From assembly GCA_965644295.1 (NCBI GenBank), contig CBFFRP010000123.1:124001-188000 (forward strand): 64,000 nucleotides of DNA, written 5' to 3'. Source of the stretch: Paraphysomonas bandaiensis. Lineage: Eukaryota > Chrysophyceae. The notes below the pieces were generated by a model. The model saw nothing but the letters and a program-made list of their open reading frames with translations. It was not told where the DNA came from and ran no database searches. The position numbers were made by a program, and so were the translations under genes. The first letter of the stretch is position 1, and each line of letters opens with the position of its first letter. This document shows, piece by piece, positions 26,001 to 36,969 of this stretch.

Positions 26001-26493
26001 AAGTAGTGGTTATCAATGTATATATGTTACACAGGGATTTCTGTACAAGGCTAGCTTAGAACGATTTTACTATTCTGTATAAATTTTCTTGCAGCGCTAC
26101 ATTTTTACTTTTGTTGGCTCTTTTGTAGCCCAAATAATTGGTGCGGATGTGACGCGAGCTGGCTATTACACATTACACGGATATGGGACATTATATTTGA
26201 AAATGACAATGTGCTAACATTTGGACTCATTCATCAATCTGTGTGGCTGATTCACTCTTTATCGACTCGTTCAGCTGACTACCAGTTATTATATTATTAA
26301 TCTTACTTATTATATACGCCATGCAAGAAATAGTGCTTTTCTTCAAAGAAAGTCCGGACTATAAAATCTTCTGTTATAATATTATTTATGCATCTAAATT
26401 CGGGCCTTGGAGCTTGGAAGGGCTTCTATGGATTCTCATATTAGATCTTGATGTTGGAATTGCTCGTTCTTAACTAGACCTCAGAGAGAATTT
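26001..26493. other. Intergenic, no gene seen
   Basis: AT-rich spacer between the WDR27 stop and the Copia LTR. No feature is supported. Confidence 0.5.
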
Positions 26494-26756
26494 GTCGCTA
26501 GACTAGGTAGATTTATTATTAATATCGTTTACACGAAGTTGTGACCAACACAAACTCATTCTGTTCCACGCACAATCTCCTACATATATGAACCTCTCGT
26601 TACTAAACATATCTTTAAAGATCAAACTATTTCAGTTTCTCAATATATCATCACAGCATTTGTACATCACTATATTTCACTATATTCTCGTACATTGTTT
26701 TCAAGTGACATACTGAATAATGAATAATATACTAGAATAAAATCCATATTCTAATA
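26494..26756 (-). repeat. LTR of a Copia-type element
   Basis: About 263 bp matching the solo copy at 56163-56411, with shared blocks GACTAGRTAGATTTATT, ATATCGTTTACACGAA, CTATTTCAGTTT and CCATATTCTAATA. On the minus strand it lies downstream of the RNase H remnant and is preceded by the purine run GAGTGGGAG, a plausible polypurine tract. It is therefore probably the 3' LTR of the decayed element at 26757-27842. Confidence 0.65.
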
Positions 26757-27842
26757 CTCCCACTCAATGTAGAATGCAGTGAGACAAAACAACAGGGAGC
26801 AGAGTAATCTTTATGCTATCTATAACTATCTAGTCCCATAGGTAAAATAGATGTGAAAGCTTTTAATGATACATGTTTACCTAGCAGTCAACTAGATATA
26901 TACAGTTATGTGGGATTTTCACCCACTAAAACACACCTTTAACCTCTTCGGGGTTGTTTCTTCTGCTGCCCCTTCACTCTGGTTGACACGCTTTTCTCTT
27001 AACCCCGGTAATCGTTTTCTCATGACAGCTAAAAAGCTTCGTGGACAATGCCTTCGTAAAAATATCGGCCGCCATATCATCCGTACACATATGAATCAAC
27101 TTTGCTGTATGAAATTTTCTCTATTAACATGTTCTCTTATCCAGTGATACTTGATGTCAATATGCTTCGACCTCTTATGATACGCTGGACGCTAGATTCT
27201 CGAAAAGATCCTTTGCACTCTTACTGTCCATAAAGAATGAGTCGGCTTCGCTACCGAAAGAGTCGAACTTCTTAAGAACACCCCCCGAAGCCACAACAAT
27301 TCTTGCATAGCCGCATACTCCGCCATATACTCAGATTCCATGCTTGAAGTCTGAAGCTTGGACTGCAAGGCCAATGCGCCCACACATGAAAACACTATGT
27401 ATCCCATTGTAGTCCAGTCTGAGTCACTGAATACATGTAAATCAAACTCACTTCCACTGAATCTGATGCCCTCATCAACTGTAACACGTAAATATTTCAA
27501 CAAATGAATAGCTTCTCTGCAAGCTGCATATGTTGGACACTACTAAATTGAGCTAATAACCCCACAGCATAGGCCAGATCAGGCCTAGTATGAATTGCCA
27601 AATGAAACACTGCTCCAATAATTCGCCTCCTCTGTAAAATTTGGTCTAATTGAATTCTCATCCTTCGGCCGAAAACTGACTTTAGTTACTTTTGCCCTGG
27701 CACACACATCACACAGACACTGATTTTTGGCTACCCTTGTCGAAAGGTGCTTGCGTTGCAATCCAGTGTTAATGATTAGCATCCTCTTGTGCGCTTCAAC
27801 TAACGCATGCTTGTTAAAGTGACCCGCTCTCCGATGCAGCAA
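26757..27842 (-). mobile_element. Decayed Ty1/Copia retrotransposon fragment
   Basis: The minus strand encodes pieces of a Copia polyprotein in the expected order. 27842-27585 has a GAG pre-integrase zinc region (MLHRRAGHFNKHAL, then CLCDVCARAKV). Most of integrase and reverse transcriptase is deleted. The connection to RNase H follows (FHLAIHTRPDLAYAVG, 27610-27540), then RNase H (FSDSDWTTMGYI, SSMESEYMA, 27503-27192). The RNase H tail KHIDIKYHWIREHVN is at about 27175-27130. Stops and frame changes break it throughout, so it is non-functional. With the adjacent LTR it marks one old insertion. Confidence 0.85.
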
Positions 27843-28280
27843 TTCCAGCTCGTCTTTACCCGTTCTGTCGCATAGATTTAATTAATACGCAGCCCCAGAT
27901 TTCTACTATACGAGTTTCATAGTTACTTGAATGAGTTGAGCTGCTACAAACAAATAAAACTTTAAATTGTCTGTGAACGAAATGGTTAACGGTTAATTTC
28001 ATTCGCTAGCAAATATAAATTATTCTTGCGACAGCATTTATTGAATAAGATACAATTCTACTCACACTAACCATCCCAGTTTGCTAAATATCACTTCACG
28101 TCTATTCAGATTCTCGACTTGACATTACATATGCCTCACTACAAGAGCAAAATTCACACCTTCCTAACTGGAGAGTACTGACATATACTTCAGCAAAAAC
28201 GAGTCGGTATAATTTTCTCCTGACTCTTACGATTTAAAGCATCTCAATAATATAATCTTGTAACCATGCGCACAAATATA

Positions 28281-29273
28281 TTACGACTCCGTAGGTTTGG
28301 ATTTTGGCCGTTTTCTTCTATACAATGGACCTCTGGGGCGAAACACAGGTGTTCTAATCCCCCCACCTTCGCTGTCTCTTGAATTCATTGTATCCTGTGA
28401 ATCATACCAAAATTGGTTCTGCAGAGTATTGAAATCCTGAGGTAACGATTGAGCATGCAATGACTTGATTTCATCAGATATATCAGTATTATCCTATTAC
28501 ACTGATTAGAAGAAAAATAAATAACTAGAGTTACATACATGCTGAATACTGTCAATTTCTGCATTCAAAACATGTTGGCGACGTTTGAGCCATCTTACAG
28601 CCAAAATCCCAACAGCCACAATAATATATATGGAGTTCTTTCCAAATATTAATTTTATGCCAACATGGGCTATAAGGGCAAAGCTAAGGCCAAAGATAAT
28701 TGTTTTGATATCTAGATCCCGACTACCAGTTATTTCACAAACAGACTCCACAATCCAATTTGAATGGACTATCGTATTGTCTAATGAAGTAATGCCACAT
28801 TGGGCTGCAAACATTTCAAAATAGGAGTACAGAGTGTCAAGAAAGTTAGTTTCAGCTTTAAAAACAATATCAGCAGATTTTCTGCTCAATTCTGCTCCTA
28901 TAGACCTTGAATTTTTGCTCGAATTGCGTGACGTTTCCATCTGTTCATTAGTTTGGCAAGGGAGTGGTTTACCAACATGCGAACGACATGCTTTCACTTG
29001 AATATGAACATTCCAACATGTTGAACAAAAATATGACTCTGATGTCTCACATTGATTGCATTGCATTGATGCAACTCTTGTATCACAGTTTGTACATAGA
29101 GGAGTAGTGTGTTCCTCTGATATATCAACACATACATGATGTTTAAAGGCTTTGACTTGAGTATGTATATCCCAACAGTTATTACAGAAGAGTTGATCTG
29201 TAGTACATGATGTACATCGATGATCTGCTGTGTTTATCTCACAATTGTTACATATATTATGAATACAGTTCAT
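28281..29273 (-). CDS. B-box-type zinc-finger membrane protein
   Basis: Two exons on the minus strand, 29273-28539 and 28493-28281, joined across a 45-bp intron, giving 315 aa. The N-terminal 110 residues hold two or more Cys/His clusters typical of tandem B-box zinc fingers (CTSCTTDQLFCNNCWDIH and CNQCETSESYFCSTCWNVH). A Ser-rich linker follows. Two hydrophobic segments then occur at about 200-220 (IIFGLSFALIAHVGIKL) and 225-240 (IYIIVAVGILAV). The tail is basic (RRKRPKSKP). B-boxes mediate protein contacts, often in ubiquitin ligases. No RING is present here, so a ligase role is not supported. Tail anchoring in an internal membrane is an inference. Its 5' side faces uS8. Confidence 0.75.
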
Positions 29274-29444
29274 TGATATGTATAATTTTATATAGAGACA
29301 GTTATGGATGATGAGATCTTAGTGTTCACTATGAGTTGGATAGAGATGTCTCTTATTCGACACACGGGTAGACATTGAACGCTAGAGTGTAATAAGAATA
29401 ACCAGAGAGATTGTGGTGAAGATAATGATGATATATGGCAGCTC

Positions 29445-29572
29445 CATACATACATACATACATACATACATACATACATACATACATACATACATACGTA
29501 CATACATACATACATACATACATACATACATACATACCTACATACATACATACATACATACATACATACATA
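29445..29572. repeat. (CATA)n microsatellite
   Basis: About 32 tandem CATA units with a few substitutions (ACGT and ACCT), lying in the promoter region between the divergent B-box and uS8 genes. Tyr/Ile/His-Thr repeats in the long open frames here are artefacts of the repeat. Confidence 0.9.
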
Positions 29573-30029
29573 GCTATATACACTGCTGTACATATGTACA
29601 TATATATGTACTACAACACACAAGACTTTTTGTAATTGGCACTGCTGTAGTACACACATACAGCAGTACTATAAACACACGCAGTGCACACACATGTACA
29701 GCAGTACATATACATTCGTACAGCAGCACTTATATAAATACAAACATACGAAGTACACACAACCCCACTGTGACACACATGTATTCTCTGATATACTAGA
29801 CAACATCATAGCAAATGGACAGTGAGTTGTTTTTTCAGTTTTTGACTGTTGAAGATCTCTGGCTAATGAGTGATTGTGTCTAATAGACAAAGTCATAAGA
29901 CAGCATCAAACTCCGAGTTGCATATATATACTCACTCACTTATAGTTCCCATTGTGTGTACTCGCCATTGTTTGAAAGGTTTGTGAATGTGTTTATTTTA
30001 TGCATGTATTTTAACAATCAGATATACAG

Positions 30030-30527
30030 ATGACGAAAATGTCTGTGCTTGCGGATTGCCTCAAAAAAATGTCCAACGCTGAGAAGCGTGGCAAGAGGCA
30101 GGTTATCATCAGACCCTCTTCTAAGGTCGTTGTTAAGTTTCTTCAAGTGATGCAGAAAAATGGTTAGTGATTTTAATGGTATTCTATTAATAGTTTAATG
30201 GAATTAATTAGGTTACATTGGAGAGTTTGAGGTACTTGATGACCACCGCTCTGGCAAGATCGTTGTGAACCTCATTGGTCGCATTAATAAGTGTGGAGTT
30301 ATTTCCCCACGATTTGATTGCAGCGTTAGGGTATGTATAGTCGTTATTTTTGCAGTATATAGCACTTGACATGTGATTTACTATAGGAAGTTGAGCAGTG
30401 GGTGCAGAATGTCCTTCCTTCTCGTGGATTCGGTCACATTGTGCTGACCACGACATTTGGTATCATGGACCACGAGGAAGCTCGTGCAAAGAAGACTGGT
30501 GGTAAGATTCTAGGCTTCTTTTATTAG
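30030..30527 (+). CDS. RPS15A: 40S ribosomal protein uS8 (S15A)
   Basis: Three exons: 30030-30162, 30212-30330 and 30387-30527, with introns of 49 and 56 bp. They give 130 aa, exactly the family length. It binds helix 21 region rRNA in the small subunit. Signatures: [58 protein letters not shown] and the C-terminus [22 protein letters not shown]. The start is the first ATG in frame, and alignment to other uS8 proteins fits it. This is the shortest well-defined gene in the window and anchors the intron style. Confidence 0.97.
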
Positions 30528-31388
30528 ATGAATACCACTGTACACATTGATACTTGGATAATAATGGGAACTTGTGGATGAATATTAGCTTTTTCGAAAG
30601 CACTTTTTCTGATTTAGGTGGCTGTATTAACTTAGAATTCACCGCTTAGAATATTGAGTTTTCCAAGTTTGTCATGTAGATCAAAGATGTGCTGGTTAGT
30701 ACTGACTTTCGATCAGAAAACGTGTCACTGCTCTAGCCTTGGATCGTTTTACGCTCACTAGATTTACAAAAAAATGAACACTTTAGAATGTTAGAATGCA
30801 AACTTCTCTAACATTCACAGACAGTAATCATTCTAACTACTTATTCTCCGTTGTACTACATAGTCTAATAAATTGTACATAGAATACAGAATGTGCTATA
30901 TGCTATATATATGATATATGGCAGGGCTACGTATCCATTATATGGTATGATACGATTTGGACTGTCGGTGACGGTTCAATTGCATAGTGAATAGTAGAAT
31001 ATAGAGTAGTACATTACAATGATTGAAGTGGGCACGTCACATAGGAATATAGGCTAGCTGAACATATAAATTGCACATAATATATGGGTCATTAATATGT
31101 CTTGGGTCTTGGTGAGTCAGCACAGTCGCAAAGAATAGATGTTTCTCTATCCATACTGTTCATCTGTTTTGGTAGTCAGCTGCATATTCCAATATCTATT
31201 ATATTGTCAAGTTGCAAAAAAATACTCTGCATGAATTCTGATATTCAACATCAGAAAATGGGAATTGAATTTTTAAACTATATTTCGAACCAGGGAGCAG
31301 CTTCTATTCTCTACCCTTTCAAGTAAACGACACCACTACCACCCTACAACTTTCATTCATTCACACATGCGCCGAAAACAGAAATGGT
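30528..31388. other. Intergenic between convergent genes
   Basis: AT-rich 3' flanks of uS8 (plus strand) and MVD (minus strand). No coding frame or repeat end is recognised. Confidence 0.5.
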
Positions 31389-32989
31389 CTAAGGGAACCT
31401 TCGCTTTCCAATGAAGATTCCAACTCCGACGCATAGAAGTCCAAGTATTACCTTTGGTAGAATACAGTTTCCACTTTTAAAAGGACACCCAAGCGATTCA
31501 GACCTTGGAGGGTTAGCATCCACGATTTGAAGTTGTTTATGTCCAGGCCCTGGCGGGACAGGGAGACCAGTCTCTTTATCAAGAAGACAATGCTCCTCAC
31601 CTACATCAATAGGGCCTGGACCAGACCTAGTAACGAATATGTACTTTACATCCCCGGCCTTGGGTTGACGTCCTGTCTTCTCCAGTTTTGAAAGCAAATC
31701 TGCCGGTAAAAATTTCTGTTTCGAAACTCCATCAGCGTACGCATCGGCGTCATTGCAATAACTCTGCGGAGTTCCCGCAGCAGGAAAGTATTTACTCATC
31801 ACTGCCAACAGCATCGACACATCCTGAATATGCATTGTAAGATACACACGAAATTTCAGTGAAAAAGTACCTTATCTAACGTATATATCACAGCATTAGG
31901 ACCCGCATCAAACGTATATGCAGCCTTGATACAACCAAAATGTTCATTGATAATATGTACTAGACGAATTATCATTCGGCTTGTGTCATTCATATAAAAT
32001 ATTGGTGGATATGTGTCCAAGCATGTGGAATGGAACTGGTTCGAGTCCTGCATCGTTATGCGTCCAAAAGTTTCAAAATCACGACTCAAAAATGCAGCCT
32101 CTATCTCTTTCAATCTTGGCTCCACAACATTTTCTGCTCTATAGCTAAGAAATGGACTAGTCTTTTTACTCGTCTCCATCCCAACAGTTGAGGAAGTGTC
32201 CTTCTCTTTGTCACTGACAACCATAATTACTGCCCGCAATTCAGGCCAATGCTGTATCACAATTACACCAGATCTATTCTTAAAGTCGACCACTTACTTT
32301 ATGATCCGCAACTTGAACGGCAATAGAGTCAGTGGCATCCGCTCTCTCACCTTTTTGCCAACGCACAAAGCCACCATACATACTGCGAGAGGCGCTCCCT
32401 GAGCCTTGTCTGGCGATAGCAGTGAGCTGGCCGGGGTATTGCTCCACCACAGCAAAGAGCTTCGACAATGCAGATACTAAGCACGCATATCCCGCAGCCG
32501 ATGATGCCAACCCTGCCCCAGTTGGAAAAGTATTCACTGTAGAAATATGCACTCCATATTGCGGCCATTCGTCAGCTCGCACGAGTAGCTCCCCCGTCTT
32601 TGGGCAATACTTGTCTCCTGCGATGGCACGAATTTCACGCAAACAGGCATGTGCACGGTTATTCATAGCAGTTTCGACACCATTTAGCCATAGCTTATCG
32701 GATTTAAACTCTTTGCTTGCAGCCACTGTAGTGAGAGTATGTAAATCTCCCTATGAACATGTTAAAACTATATACGATACATATAATTAATACCTGATCT
32801 AGAGTCACGCTTACAGAAGAATTCATTGGTGTGTTCAATACACGGTCATTCTTTCCCCAGTACTTAATGACTGCAACTGTTATATGATATAAATAGTCAG
32901 GATCTGTTAAGGTATATGAGATATAGCTTACTGTTCGTTGGAGAGGTGAATGTTTCACACAATGCAGGGTTCATAGCATTCGTTGTCAT
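31389..32989 (-). CDS. MVD: Mevalonate diphosphate decarboxylase with a C-terminal hydrophobic anchor
   Basis: Five exons on the minus strand: 32989-32932, 32876-32794, 32750-32298, 32251-31871 and 31823-31389, giving 469 aa. It converts mevalonate 5-diphosphate to isopentenyl diphosphate, the last step of the mevalonate pathway. Signatures: SPTNIAVIKYWGK at the start, the GHMP loop NTFPTGAGLASSAAGYA, GSGSASRSMYGGFVRW, KDSN-equivalent QDSNQFHSTCLDTYPPI and TFDAGPNA with the catalytic Asp. Human MVD is about 400 aa. The extra C-terminus ends in a Pro/Gly-rich loop, a roughly 18-residue hydrophobic run (VILGLLCVGVGIFI) and GKRRFP, which looks like a tail anchor. This is unusual for a normally soluble enzyme. 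Confidence 0.95.
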
Positions 32990-33591
32990 TATCAAATTAG
33001 ATTGGACTGATATATCACTGTTATGATTATATGAGTGTTTGATATGATGTCATACAATGGTACTGGTAACCATCAATATGCACCACAAGAGCAGAGATGA
33101 GATACACTGCTGTACACCTACACACATATAGTGTCTGTATATGCATAGACATACATAGTGTTTCTATGCATCAAACCACCATATGTGGATACAAAAACTG
33201 ATATATATATAAATATCCATTGCTCTCAAGGGATTTTCACATATGAGATCGCCAAAATTCACTGAATTTTCCAACAAAATGCGAAAATACGCAGGTGGGT
33301 TTATTGTGTGGGTATGTGGTATTATGATACAGTTGTATAGGAGGGTGTGGAATGATATATATGGTTCTGGTTGTGTGGTGTATCTATCCAAGTCATACAG
33401 CATACAGTGGTATATATACGTAACATGCCTTCCATACACAGACAGCAGCATACACATATATATATATATATATATATATCAACCATCACTCTAACTACTC
33501 TACATAACCATAATATAAAATCGTCATAAAGGTGAATATTAGAATATATACATTACTATATCTACTTAGCTAAATATACTGGTCACAGAGT
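32990..33591. promoter_or_regulatory. Intergenic between divergent genes
   Basis: About 600 bp between the start codons of MVD and the Cys-rich secreted protein. It contains a TA microsatellite at about 33456-33478. No motif is singled out. Confidence 0.45.
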
Positions 33592-34995
33592 ATGGCCAAT
33601 CCCATGCCATGGCGGTTCTTAATAGTCGTCTTACTTGCTCACATGTCACAAGTTCAGTCATATGATATAAGTGATCATGATAAATTAAATCAACTACATT
33701 CATTATCTATAAAATTATTAGAAAATGAAGAATATCGTAGAGATTTAACGGAACAAATGTCAAATGGTTGTTTGGATAGGATGTGTTTGATGCTTCAATC
33801 CTTTACATCTTGTAAGGTATATACATGCAATTAAATTAATGTTAAGTGCTGATTAGATGGATATATAGGCATTTCCGATTCAATGGGAGAAGATATGCTC
33901 GAAATACTTCATGGGTTATTTGTTTGAATGTCCTGTATTTCCCTCGAAAGATGCTATAACAGATGCACCGTCTGTTTGCTTAGAAGATCTGGCGTCTCTC
34001 GCTGCAGGTATGCCAGATATATCTGAAATTGCTACATCTGGAAATCGAAGCGACGATTGTCAGATGGACTGCTATCAAACTTATTTGGAACGTGCGATGG
34101 ACTTCTTCAATACATGCAATAGTGAAGTTCAAAACAGTCCGTATCAAAAAGTCGCACAGCTAAGCATATTTCAGGTGTATCGAGGGCAAGTTTGCGGTAA
34201 GGATTTCGTGATTTTTTTGTTTTTTACATAATATTTATTGATGTAGCATTTAATGGAAAGGATGACAATTGCGTTGACTTGCTTACGGATTTGGTACCCA
34301 ACATTTCTGATCCCAGCCAAAGTCCTCTATTTGACTATTCGTGCTCCTTTCCCGATGAAGCCTACGTATTGCTTTGTAATGAATTTGAATCCATGAAGTG
34401 CTGTTTTGGAAATCAATTGACTATTTTGGAGCAAACTTTTAATATGATGTATGCGCCGTGTGCTATGGATCGCTTGTCAAAGTGCCCCATGATGGATGTT
34501 TCAAGCTTCTGTTCTGAAGGGACACTAACTGATTTGGGAAATGTGCAAACAACTATTGCTATGAACATATCATATTCACAGGGCCTGCCGGATATGTCCA
34601 ATGAAACGTCTGTATTAATATTTCGCTCGGTACTCGGGGGAGCGGTTGGGCTGCTTCCCACAGAGGTTGCAATTCTTAGCTACCAATACTACAACAACAC
34701 ATTGCTGCCTACTAGCAATATCGAGTCAGCTGTGTCGGGAACATTCACATACATGGTTATTATGGCCTCGACAACAAATAGCTCATGGAATTCCGTTGTA
34801 GAACAGTTGGATACGCCAGAGTATGAAGGCGCCATTGCGCAAACGTACAACACGGATCCCAGTAATGTTGTAGTTACTGTCGGAGATTATGACTACTATA
34901 CAGCAGATCCCATAGACACAAGCCGCGGTTTCCGATCATTGCCGGGGTTATATTGGGCCGTTCTTTCAGCGATTCTTGTAATCTTGATAGTTTAA
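33592..34995 (+). CDS. Cys-rich secreted or GPI-anchored protein of unknown function
   Basis: Three exons: 33592-33816, 33869-34196 and 34247-34995, giving 433 aa. The first 23 residues form a signal peptide (FLIVVLLAHMSQVQS). The ectodomain has spaced Cys pairs (NGCLDRMCLM, DDCQMDCYQTYL, MKCCFG and SKCPMMD), several N-glycosylation sites (NRS, NIS, NET, NNT, NSS) and a Cys-poor Ser/Thr-rich C-terminal third. The end is hydrophobic with no basic tail (LYWAVLSAILVILIV), as in GPI signals. No family is recognised. It is probably a surface protein. The short introns and continuous frame support the model well. Confidence 0.75.
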
Positions 34996-36183
34996 CCTTA
35001 TGAATCAAGAAACAAGACTGTTGGCCCTCAGTTTCGACACGCATGGTGTAATGTTATATGTGCGCTCGGATGAGTTTTGGCAATTTCTAATTGAAAATAA
35101 TAGCCGAAGGGCTTGCTTTATTTGAATTGGGCCCTAAATGCTTAAGTAATATGTATTTAATAACGTTGTTCTAGTTTCAACCACATGTTTTAATAAGCTT
35201 AACAAAACGAAGTTTTAGGTTTCTTTCTAGTTTCTATTATACCTTTTTCTTTGGGTTACTCATCATGGCGTTTCGAAATCTTAAGGCCGTTCTAATTAAA
35301 GACTGTGATGACGTCCGGGTACAGTTAAACACACTTTTTATTGATTATTATAATTAATACAGTAGTGGTAATTTACATACCCCGTGTGTGTGAATACAGA
35401 ACATCGAAAAGAGGGCACGACTTATGGGGAAAATTTTTAATGTTGAATCACATGTGACTATCTTAAAAGAGCATTTTCTATCTGACGCCTTCTGTAGTAC
35501 TCAAATAACATATCTGCCACTATTACATATATATTAAGTTATAAATATACTTATGGGATATCTATTAGTGATTAGACGGTATAGTGTTATATAGTGATAT
35601 GGTAGAGTGAGATGTGAGATGGTATAGTGCTGCATTGTAACGTGGTATATGGGTGTATATAGTGAGATTATATAGTGGTGTTATATGGGTGTATAGTGAG
35701 ATAATTATAGTTCATACTTGTGAACTGTATGTAATATATATATGTGTAGTCGGTGATTTTAATAGCTGTAAAACTAAAGTAATATGGAAGTATTTAGTAA
35801 AAAATATTATAAATATTACTTTTCACGCTGTTAATATCTTCATAGTTACTTATTGTGCATAGTTATACCCTTTTATGTAAAAGCCCTTACATACTGTTCT
35901 CGTATTAACAGGGCAGTCAAAAATATATTGAATTACAATATATTGCAATTATTTATTCTTGCTTGCTACAATGTATTCGTTATTACTTTAGCGAAATTTG
36001 CCAAACTATTCGGTCGAACTATTTATGACGTATAATATGAATGTGAACAGGTGAATAAACTGTATGCTATTATTCTCCATCTCTGTTCATGATATGTTTT
36101 GATGGATTCATTCCTCTGATTTCATTGTTTTATTGCACATACAGTATGTTTGCAACGAATCAAATCATAGAATCTTTTTTCAA
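34996..36183. other. Intergenic, no gene seen
   Basis: AT-rich, with TATAGTG-type low-complexity repeats around 35,575-35,700. No coding frame of note. Confidence 0.5.
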
Positions 36184-36517
36184 ATGAATGCAGAAGAAGC
36201 TGATTTACTAAATAGGTCAAACGTAAGAAACACTGCTGCTGCATTTGAAAGCTACAGAGCTACCAAGAAGTTACGACGATAACTTGACACCCAGTCTCGA
36301 TCGAACAAGCACATATTGTGGAGCGCTTGTTCTGCAGACCCAAGATTATCGTGACACACTTGAGACAAGGAATGACCCCACGACGCCTCGAACTGCTGTT
36401 GTTCCTTTTCGCTTCAACAAGCGCTTGTGGACCGCAAAGACAGTGCAACAGGTCATCGATAATGGATTGTCCGATTATAGAATGAGGTCGATAGTGACGA
36501 AGGGTTGGAACATGTAG
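36184..36517 (+). CDS. Small unknown protein (98 aa)
   Basis: Proposed exons 36184-36222 and 36260-36517, joined across a 37-bp GTAAGA...AGAG intron. The joined protein begins MNAEEADLLNRSN and continues LPRSYDDN, with a Thr/Arg-rich middle and an end in TKGWNM. Without splicing, the downstream frame lacks an ATG start, and the upstream ATG frame stops early. The 3' frame of 86 codons has non-random composition. No family is recognised. A further upstream exon is possible. Confidence 0.5.
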
Positions 36518-36582
36518 ATTACTAGTTGCTGCATTGTTATTGGGTTTTCATCATTTTGTTGTAACCTCTACTAACTAGTTAT

Positions 36583-36721
36583 CAGGGCTGCATAATAATG
36601 AATGGAATTACAATTAAATTGCATGGAACATACATAATAATTGCAATTGTAATTGCTCGCTGGAAGGTTGCTTTTAAATTGCAATTAATTAGGAATTCGC
36701 AATATATTGACTGGCCCTGTG
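36583..36721. mobile_element. Possible small hAT-like MITE
   Basis: It begins CAGGGCTGCATAATAATG and ends ATTGACTGGCCCTG, so its ends are short imperfect inverted repeats with CAGGGC/GGCCCTG. The interior is rich in AATTGCAATT palindromes. CAGGG ends are typical of hAT elements. No clear target duplication was seen, so this is tentative. Confidence 0.35.
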
Positions 36722-36969
36722 CATTAAGTTCATGCATCACTGTACGCACATATTGGTAAGAAAGAGAAATTATATCCAAATTAGTGATTGAATTATAGTT
36801 TGCATATTATAACTATTTTTCCTCAAAGTTGAATTACATACATGCAGAAACGATATTGCAATGTACAAAAGGTTAACTGCACCATAATATCGGACTCGTA
36901 CGATGAAGTGCGCCACGCGAAATCATGGACGTACGTAATCACGTAAACAAGCATTGCACAAACCTTTAT

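Noticed and set aside
29353-29799. Long open frames of Tyr-Ile-His-Thr or Met-Tyr-Val-Cys repeats
   Set aside because: They are translations of the CATA microsatellite in both strands and have no coding value.
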